64,000 nt of DNA, taken from positions 1 to 64,000 of the forward strand of contig JAFDYG010000540.1 of the NCBI GenBank assembly GCA_018267545.1. Reading direction: 5' to 3'. Numbering within the stretch: the stretch's first letter is position 1; each line of letters begins with the position of its first letter. Shown here one piece after another: positions 58,616-64,000 of the stretch. Under the pieces are notes generated by a model. It saw only the letters and a list, made by a program, of their open reading frames with translations. It had not been told where the DNA came from and did no database searches. The position numbers were made by a program, and so were the translations under genes. The DNA is from Bacteroidota bacterium (GTDB lineage Bacteria > Bacteroidota > Bacteroidia > Chitinophagales > Chitinophagaceae).

Positions 58616-59158
58616 TTGAGAAAACTCTCTGCCATATTACTGCTGGCCCTAATGGCATTCAACCTCGCCGGTTATAGGATCTTATTCAGCTGTCTGGAAC
58701 GGCAGGCGCAGGAGAAGATGATCGAGCGTCTCGACCACAAGTGCTACGACCGGGCGACATTGACCGAGATAAAGGTCCCCCTCCGCCTGCCTTATATTCT
58801 GAATGATACAGATTTTGAACGCTACGACGGTTCCATCACGCTTGCAGGCGTCAACTACAATTATGTGGAACGAAAGGTAGCAAACGACACGCTGATATTA
58901 CACTGCATTCCCAATAAAAGCGCGAACAAGATCAGGTCTGCCTACACCGAGTACGGGAAGCATGCCAATGGCGCGCAGCAGAATCACACGAGGCTGCTGC
59001 TTCAGTCGCTGAGCGTGGCCGGCTTCGACCAGGGCCATGACTTCTATCCCGCGAGGCTTGTCTTCCTGGTCGAGTCTCCAAGGTACAGCCGCGCCGGCGA
59101 GATAGTCGTCGATGATAAATTCGCTTCTTCTCCGGAGCAGCCGCCCGATCGGGCTTAG
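58616..59158 (+). CDS. Exported small protein of unknown function, 180 aa
   Basis: The start codon is TTG at 58616. A signal peptide (LSAILLLALMAFNLAGY) precedes a mature part with a long Arg/Glu-rich stretch (CLERQAQEKMIERLDHKCYDR), a beta-rich middle, and a polar C-terminus. No family recognised. A weak -7 (TAACTTTA, 58589-58596) lies upstream. It may be the first gene of the run ending with the MetE-like gene. Confidence 0.6.
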   Translation: MRKLSAILLLALMAFNLAGYRILFSCLERQAQEKMIERLDHKCYDRATLTEIKVPLRLPYILNDTDFERYDGSITLAGVNYNYVERKVANDTLILHCIPNKSANKIRSAYTEYGKHANGAQQNHTRLLLQSLSVAGFDQGHDFYPARLVFLVESPRYSRAGEIVVDDKFASSPEQPPDRA

Positions 59159-59204
59159 TCTTTCTTTTCTTATTCCTCTTCTTTCATTCCTTAAGCATTG
59201 TCAT

Positions 59205-59780
59205 ATGCCATACATTCCTCTACCCGAGCATCTGCCGGGTATTACCGGTCTGCTTGAATACAGGCAGGATACCGCTGCACCTATCCGCGAGCTGACGCAA
59301 ATCCTGCTGCGCGGCCCTTCCACATTGACCGAAGCCGAACGCGAGCTGATCGCCACCGTAGTCTCCAACCGCAACGAATGCCGGTTTTGCACTGCGGCGC
59401 ATACCGCCGCCGCCAGCGTCCTGATGGGCGAAGCGGACACGGCAAGCCAGGTCAAGCGGGACATCGAAGCGGCTCCCGTCAGCGAGAAGATGAAGGCCCT
59501 GCTGACTATCGCGGCGCAGGTCCAGGTGAACGGGAAGAACGTCACCGAAGCCTCCATAAAAAGAGCCAGGGAGAACGGAGCCACCGATCTCGAGATTCAC
59601 GATACGGTTTTGATCGCGGCGCTCTTCTGTCTGTATAATCGATATGTCGATGGGCTCGCCACCGTCACGCCCGACAACCCCGACTTTTATATCGCACTGG
59701 GCGGCCGCCTGAAGCAGCACGGCTACAACCGGCTGAAGCAGGGTTACGACCATTTAAAACAATCAACTCTTCACAAATGA
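59205..59780 (+). CDS. AhpD/carboxymuconolactone-decarboxylase-like protein 1, 191 aa
   Basis: Belongs to the AhpD-like/CMD superfamily of all-helical, often hexameric redox proteins. The motif NECRFCTAAH gives C59, C62 and H66, the CxxC and His of peroxidase-related members, and the upstream Glu is in ERELIATVV. The second half has ATDLEIHDTVLIAALFCLYNRYVDG. These enzymes reduce peroxides through thiol cycling, or have decarboxylase-like activity. It overlaps the MFS gene by ATGA. Confidence 0.88.
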   Translation: MPYIPLPEHLPGITGLLEYRQDTAAPIRELTQILLRGPSTLTEAERELIATVVSNRNECRFCTAAHTAAASVLMGEADTASQVKRDIEAAPVSEKMKALLTIAAQVQVNGKNVTEASIKRARENGATDLEIHDTVLIAALFCLYNRYVDGLATVTPDNPDFYIALGGRLKQHGYNRLKQGYDHLKQSTLHK

Positions 59781-61003
59781 TGGATACAACTATTGCTGCC
59801 ATTCAGGAGAAACCAAAGAAACCCGCCCTCCTGCTCTACACGGCCTTCCTCATCTGTTTTCTCAGCATCTTCTTTGGCGGCATCACCTCCATGCTGATGT
59901 CGGTATATCTGCCGGTTGCCGTAAAAGACCTGCTGGGTGCGGTAGAAGGTCCGCGCTTCGAAAGCATCAGCGCCTATATCAACTCCATCTTCATCTTCGG
60001 CTGTATGTTCGGAGGCCTGAGCTGGGGATTTATCGCGGATAGAATCGGCCGTTCCAAATCCGTCATCCTTTCGACCGCCTGCTGCGGTCTGTTTACCCTG
60101 CTGACTGCCTTTTCGTCTTCCTGGCTGGTCGTCAGCCTGTATCGTTTCTTTACGGGTTTTGGCGTAGGAGGAATCCTTTTGACGACCAATATCCTGATCG
60201 CTGAGCTATGGACCGAAAAGAACAAGGCCGTAGCGCTGGGAATCGTAGGCGTGGGCATGCCCATCGGTTTTGTTTTTGCCGGGATGATGAATAACCTTGT
60301 AAGCAACTGGCACTATGCCTTCGCCACGGGCGCAATCCCCCTGCTCGTAGCGGGAGTAGCCACCATCGTGCTGGCCGAGCCGGACCAGTGGAAAGACCGG
60401 AAGACCGAGTCCGCTATCGATAAAAAGCTATTTACCGCCTCCAACCGGGAAGCCCTGGTGACGGGTTCGCTGATCTACGGTACCATGCTGATCGGCCTGT
60501 GGGCTATCTTCTCCTGGGCGCCCACCTGGGTGCAGAGCATCACCGACGCCGCCAGCGCACAGCAGCAGCGGGGCATGGCGATGATGATCCTCGCCGGCGG
60601 CGGCATCATCGGGAGCTGTCTTTCCGGATGGATAGTGGGCGGCATCGGTCTTCGAAAGACCATGCTGCTTTGTTTCGCCGGCTGCTTCGTCATGACTTTC
60701 GTCGTCTTCAAGCTCAACAGCTCGATACAGCCCGGCACCTTTATCGAAATGGCGGGGCTGGCCTTTTTCTTTGGCATCAGCCAGGGAGCGTTGTCGGTTT
60801 ATATTCCCGAACTTTTTCCAACGATTATCCGCGCTTCGGCAACGGGATTCTGTTTCAATATCGGCAGGCTGTTTACGGGTTCGGTGGTATTTTTCATCGG
60901 CGCGCTGGAGAGTTTCCTGGGGGGCTATGGCAACGCGGTGTTTATCTTTTCCTTCATTTTTTTAGTCGGCCTTGCCGTCACGTTTCTATCGAAAAAACGA
61001 TAA
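59777..61003 (+). CDS. MFS transporter, 408 aa
   Basis: Twelve transmembrane helices of the major facilitator superfamily. The loop 2-3 signature is GFIADRIGRSKSV, and loop 8-9 contains a related GLRKTMLLCF. It is translationally coupled to the first CMD-like gene and followed 10 bases later by the second, so it probably moves the substrate or product of the whole operon. Substrate unknown. Confidence 0.9.
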   Translation: MMDTTIAAIQEKPKKPALLLYTAFLICFLSIFFGGITSMLMSVYLPVAVKDLLGAVEGPRFESISAYINSIFIFGCMFGGLSWGFIADRIGRSKSVILSTACCGLFTLLTAFSSSWLVVSLYRFFTGFGVGGILLTTNILIAELWTEKNKAVALGIVGVGMPIGFVFAGMMNNLVSNWHYAFATGAIPLLVAGVATIVLAEPDQWKDRKTESAIDKKLFTASNREALVTGSLIYGTMLIGLWAIFSWAPTWVQSITDAASAQQQRGMAMMILAGGGIIGSCLSGWIVGGIGLRKTMLLCFAGCFVMTFVVFKLNSSIQPGTFIEMAGLAFFFGISQGALSVYIPELFPTIIRASATGFCFNIGRLFTGSVVFFIGALESFLGGYGNAVFIFSFIFLVGLAVTFLSKKR

Positions 61004-61013
61004 ATCAATTATT

Positions 61014-61565
61014 ATGGCGCATATACAAGTACCCGAAGGGGTTCCGGGCATCAGAAGCCTGGTTATGTTCAGACCTGAAACAGGTAAACCGTTATACGAG
61101 CTCGCGCAGGTGTTACTGAGAGGCGAGTCGACGCTAAGCGAAGCGGAAAGAGAGCTGATTGCGGCGTATGTATCGCAGAGGAACGAGACACAGTTCTGTC
61201 TTATGAGTCACGCCGCTGCATCCCGCGCCTTATATGGCGAAGACAAGGCCATCGTCGATTCCGTGCTGGCGGACGTTTCGACCGCACCGATTTCTGAAAA
61301 GCTAAAAGCATTGCTGCACATCGCCGGTAAGGTTCAGATCCTGGGTAAAGAAGTGACGCCCCGGGACGTCGAAGCGGCCAGGGAACAGGGCGCTACCGAC
61401 CGGGAAATCCACGACACGGTCCTGATCGCCGCGGCCTTTAGTCTATTCAACCGTTATGTCGACGGTCTGGCCAGCTGGACACCGAACGACCCTGCCGCCT
61501 ATGAGGAGATGGGCAAGCGCATGGCCGAAAAAGGATATGTACAGCCAGCCCCCGTTCAACAATAA
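61014..61565 (+). CDS. AhpD/carboxymuconolactone-decarboxylase-like protein 2, missing first Cys, 183 aa
   Basis: A close paralogue of the first CMD-like protein (VPEGVPGIRSLVMFRPETGKP, AERELIAAYVSQRN, ATDREIHDTVLIAAAFSLFNRYVDGL). The redox motif reads NETQFCLMSH: residue 59 is Thr (ACA at 61188-61190), C62 and H66 remain. The loss of the first Cys would abolish a CxxC cycle, so this subunit may have another activity or a structural role. Start ATG 61014. Confidence 0.87.
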   Translation: MAHIQVPEGVPGIRSLVMFRPETGKPLYELAQVLLRGESTLSEAERELIAAYVSQRNETQFCLMSHAAASRALYGEDKAIVDSVLADVSTAPISEKLKALLHIAGKVQILGKEVTPRDVEAAREQGATDREIHDTVLIAAAFSLFNRYVDGLASWTPNDPAAYEEMGKRMAEKGYVQPAPVQQ

Positions 61566-61575
61566 AAAAACAGCT

Positions 61576-62127
61576 ATGCCACACATACCATTAACCGAAG
61601 GACTGCCGGGCATTCGTGGCCTGATGGCCTATAGCCCGGCGACAGCACGCCCGCTAAACGAGCTTGCGGAAATATTGCTCCGCTACGACGACAATACCCT
61701 GACACGCGGCGAAAGAGAGCTGATCGGGGCCTATGTATCCTCTCTCAACGATTGTTTTTTCTGTCAGAACGTTCATGGTGCATTGGCCGGATATTATCTC
61801 GATCTGGATATGCAGGCGATCGATATGATCAAACAGCGTTACGAGACCACCACCCTCTCCGACAAGCTAAAGGCGCTGCTGTCAATTGCGGGCAGCGTGC
61901 AGAAGGGCGGTAAATATGTAACCGCTGCACAGATCGAACGGGCAAGGGCAGAAGGCGCTACGGACAAGGAAATCCACGACACAGTATTGATAGCGGCGGC
62001 TTTTTGTATGTTCAACCGTTACGTCGACGGATTGGACACCTGGGCGCCGCGAGACCGGCAGCTTTATATCGAACGCGCGCCCTTACGAGCCGCGGAAGGT
62101 TATATCGACTTTGACTTGTACAAATAA
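61576..62127 (+). CDS. AhpD/carboxymuconolactone-decarboxylase-like protein 3, 183 aa
   Basis: The third paralogue, starting at ATG 61576 (PHIPLTEGLPGIRGLMAYSP). The redox motif NDCFFCQNVH has C60, C63 and H67. The second half, ATDKEIHDTVLIAAAFCMFNRYVDG, is nearly identical to the other two. It is 10 bases from the second copy and 10 bases from the MetE-like gene. Confidence 0.87.
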   Translation: MPHIPLTEGLPGIRGLMAYSPATARPLNELAEILLRYDDNTLTRGERELIGAYVSSLNDCFFCQNVHGALAGYYLDLDMQAIDMIKQRYETTTLSDKLKALLSIAGSVQKGGKYVTAAQIERARAEGATDKEIHDTVLIAAAFCMFNRYVDGLDTWAPRDRQLYIERAPLRAAEGYIDFDLYK

Positions 62128-62137
62128 AACGAAACAA

Positions 62138-63202
62138 ATGAATCTACGGACAGAACCCATCGGAAGCATCCCCAGACCCCAATACCTCATCGACGGCATG
62201 CAGGCATTCGCCAAACAGGAGATCGATGGGGAGGAATTTGCGAAACTACAAGACTCGGCGCTGATCGATACTATCCGCCGCTTCGAAGACACCGGCTCGC
62301 CGGTTATCACGGATGGGGAGCAGACCAAATCGAGCTTTGCCACTTATCCGATCGAAGGATTGGCCACACTGGCTCCGGGCGGGGTCGTCATCCCATTTGC
62401 CGACGGGCATACGCGGCAGCTGCCGGTCATAACGGCGGGGCCGTTCAGGTACCAGGGATACGCGGATAGATATGTCGCGAAGGCCAAACGCCTTACGCCT
62501 CTTCCGATCAAGCAGGCTGTCATCGCCGTTTCTGCGCTGAGCCTCCTCTACCCTGCCAGCGGCATCGACGGCTACTCCCGCGAGGCCTTTATAAAAGATC
62601 TAATCAATGAAGCGGAAGCCGATATCAGAAGAAGCCTGGAAGGCGGAGCCTATAATGTCCAGATCGATTTTACCGAAGCCCGGCTGGCGTTAAAGCTGGA
62701 CCCGGGCGCGGGTCTGCTGAAGGCGTTTATCGAACTGAACAACCAGGTGCTGAATCGTTTCGAGAAGGAGGAACGGCGGAGGATTGGAGTACACTCTTGT
62801 CCGGGAGGAGACCATGATTCGACGCACAGCGCCGATATTTCTTATGCCGATTTACTGCCCTTGCTGTTTCAGCTGAATGCGGGCAGCTTCTACCTGGAAT
62901 ATGCAGGAGAAAAAGACAAACGCAGCGTACTGCAGAGCATAAAGGAAAATATACGGCCCAACCAGATGGTGTTTCTCGGCGTCACGGATGTATTGAATCC
63001 GAGGGTGGAGACGCCGGAGGAGGTAAGGGATACGATCCTCGAAGCCGCGGAGGTGATTCCGGCCGAGCAGCTCGGCACGACGGACGATTGTGGCTTTTCA
63101 CCTTTTGCCGACGACACGTCGACGTCGCGGGACGTGGCATTTGCGAAGATTGCTGCGCGGGTGGCGGGTACGGCGCTGGCGGAGGAGAAGCTGAGCCGAT
63201 AG
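62138..63202 (+). CDS. MetE C-terminal-like cobalamin-independent methyltransferase family protein, 354 aa
   Basis: A TIM-barrel protein corresponding in length to the catalytic C-terminal half of MetE. Zinc ligands are all present: H219 and C221 in VHSCPGGDHDS, E254 in FYLEYAG, C318 in TTDDCGF. It lacks the MetE N-terminal domain, so it probably transfers methyl groups to another acceptor, or is a homocysteine-related thiol methyltransferase. It ends the CMD/MFS operon, and a thiol-related common theme is possible but inferred. Confidence 0.87.
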   Translation: MNLRTEPIGSIPRPQYLIDGMQAFAKQEIDGEEFAKLQDSALIDTIRRFEDTGSPVITDGEQTKSSFATYPIEGLATLAPGGVVIPFADGHTRQLPVITAGPFRYQGYADRYVAKAKRLTPLPIKQAVIAVSALSLLYPASGIDGYSREAFIKDLINEAEADIRRSLEGGAYNVQIDFTEARLALKLDPGAGLLKAFIELNNQVLNRFEKEERRRIGVHSCPGGDHDSTHSADISYADLLPLLFQLNAGSFYLEYAGEKDKRSVLQSIKENIRPNQMVFLGVTDVLNPRVETPEEVRDTILEAAEVIPAEQLGTTDDCGFSPFADDTSTSRDVAFAKIAARVAGTALAEEKLSR

Positions 63203-63238
63203 GTGTAACAAAGGAGGGGGCGCATCGTTGTACTGTCT

Positions 63239-63598
63239 ATGAGATTTCTATTTTTGGTCTTGCTAGTCCTATGTCTTAGCGGTTGTCGCAGGACGTTGTT
63301 ATCCGCTTCTTTCGCCGGAAAGATGACCGACCGGTATTTCAAATTGAAGAAAGGCAACCGGTTTGTCCGGTATGAGCGCATATTGGGGCTGACGAAGGTC
63401 GACCGAGAGTCGGGGTATTATTCGATCAGCAACGATACGATCTATCTTTTTTATTTTAAGACGGATACTCCCGGTTCGGCGGGGAGGGCGTATTTGGACA
63501 AGGTGAAGAAGACGATAACTTTTTATGATAAGGAGGAGTATTCTCCCGTCTTCGATATTAGCTTCGATCGGCGTTCGAGATCGGCTTCCAAACCATAG
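63239..63598 (+). CDS. Lipoprotein of unknown function, 119 aa
   Basis: A short lipoprotein signal (FLFLVLLVLCLSGCRR) with lipobox LSGC, so it should be anchored in the envelope. The mature part is a small beta-rich domain (YERILGLTKVDRESGYYSISNDTIYLFYFK). No family recognised. It starts 37 bases after the MetE-like gene. Confidence 0.65.
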   Translation: MRFLFLVLLVLCLSGCRRTLLSASFAGKMTDRYFKLKKGNRFVRYERILGLTKVDRESGYYSISNDTIYLFYFKTDTPGSAGRAYLDKVKKTITFYDKEEYSPVFDISFDRRSRSASKP

Positions 63599-63625
63599 GC
63601 TGGCCATCATCACGACACATCCACG

Positions 63626-63665
63626 CTATGAAGTTCCCGGCTTCGAAAAACTGAGAACTTCATAG
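63626..63665. terminator. 11-bp inverted repeat near the last gene
   Basis: CTATGAAGTTC (63626-63636), 18-base interval, GAACTTCATAG (63655-63665), then TTTT. It could terminate the lipoprotein transcript or be an operator. Its right end overlaps an exact -7-like TAGTTTTG (63663-63670). Confidence 0.5.
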
Positions 63666-63673
63666 TTTTGGGT

Positions 63674-64000
63674 ATGCCTATCCAGACGAATTATATTGAC
63701 GAGCTGGTACACACGATCAACTTTGAAATCAATGATGCGGCGCCGGTCCTGGCCCAATATCATCTCTCCCCTTATGATATTGTCAATCTCTGCGGAGGCA
63801 TTCCTGCGCCCTATATCACGTCAATCCGTGTTATTATGCACGCCACTTATAACTCGGCTCTTAGTGTACAAATTTCGTCCGATCAATACGAGGTCGTACG
63901 AAACATCGATTTTCAGATTGGTCGCATTGATAACAATCATATGGTTGTTGTTCATCCCGGTGAAGGGTTAGGAACAAATCTATTTCTTACGCAGGTAAAA
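63674..64000 (+). CDS. Unknown protein, 5' part (3' end outside window), at least 109 aa
   Basis: An open frame from ATG 63674 to the window end, with no stop in 109 codons. It begins MPIQTNYIDELVHTINFEI and later has HPGEGLGTNLFLTQV, which could be a GNAT-like acetyl-CoA loop, but the evidence is too thin to assign. A perfect -7-like TAGTTTTG ends 3 bases before the ATG, so the mRNA could be leaderless. Confidence 0.5.
   Translation, partial: MPIQTNYIDELVHTINFEINDAAPVLAQYHLSPYDIVNLCGGIPAPYITSIRVIMHATYNSALSVQISSDQYEVVRNIDFQIGRIDNNHMVVVHPGEGLGTNLFLTQVK

Noticed and set aside
63696-63971. 91-codon frame near the window end
   Set aside because: It is in another frame of the longer open gene that starts at 63674 and has no stop to the end of the window.
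1-64000. CRISPR arrays, insertion sequences, rRNA operons
   Set aside because: No regularly spaced repeats, no transposase or recombinase frames and no rRNA-like segments were seen.

Overview
The window is chromosomal DNA of a Bacteroidota bacterium, most likely of the Chitinophagaceae/Sphingobacteriia type, at moderate GC. Four things point there: many start regions lack Shine-Dalgarno sequences, exact copies of the Bacteroidota -7 promoter element (TAnnTTTG) precede many genes, a secreted protein ends in a gliding-motility/type IX secretion C-terminal domain, and there is a PUR-family (DUF3276) protein and an alkaline-ceramidase-like membrane protein. This assignment rests on recognised families only; no search was run.

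Layout. 1-13.2 kb: the 3' part of valS, a VapBC-type toxin-antitoxin pair, a large outer-membrane HExxH protein, then envelope genes (polytopic glycosyltransferase, PrsW protease, GNAT, YhhQ queuosine-precursor transporter with a small membrane partner, YfhO protein with a GT2 enzyme). 13.2-19.9 kb: PUR protein, ABC exporter, a quinone-oxidoreductase-like enzyme with an adjacent Crp/Fnr regulator, and an overlapping 7-TM/histidine kinase/response regulator module. 20.0-28.4 kb, minus strand: a compact seven-gene accessory operon that is the strangest part of the window. It encodes a 204-aa protein, a 142-aa protein, a 947-aa protein whose N-terminus repeats the 142-aa fold, a phage-tail-collar-like protein, a three-domain glycosyltransferase, a GT32-like glycosyltransferase and an atypical Nudix protein. 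28.6-41.6 kb: serine hydrolase, AraC regulators, two sigma-54 activators placed head to head with a convincing sigma-54 promoter downstream, alpha/beta hydrolases, flavin and NAD(P) oxidoreductases. 41.7-44.4 kb: two genes that look more AT-rich. 44.7 kb: tRNA-Ser(UGA). 44.9-53.0 kb: ceramidase-like protein, Crp/Fnr regulator, and an RND efflux operon ordered outer-membrane factor, pump, adaptor. 53.0-56.7 kb: Crp/Fnr with DinB, and an SDR-AraC pair with direct-repeat operators. 56.7-64 kb: a type IX-secreted PKD protein, then an operon of three AhpD/carboxymuconolactone-decarboxylase-like paralogues with an MFS transporter and a MetE-like protein, and a truncated unknown gene.

How the genes work together. 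Several regulator-target pairs can be read from the DNA: palindromes centred about 37 bp upstream of the end of the -7 element next to two different Crp/Fnr genes, paired 18-bp direct repeats upstream of the SDR-AraC operon, a GG-N10-GC promoter just downstream of a sigma-54 activator, and inverted repeats at the starts of two Crp/Fnr genes. No CRISPR array, insertion sequence, rRNA or prophage core was found.
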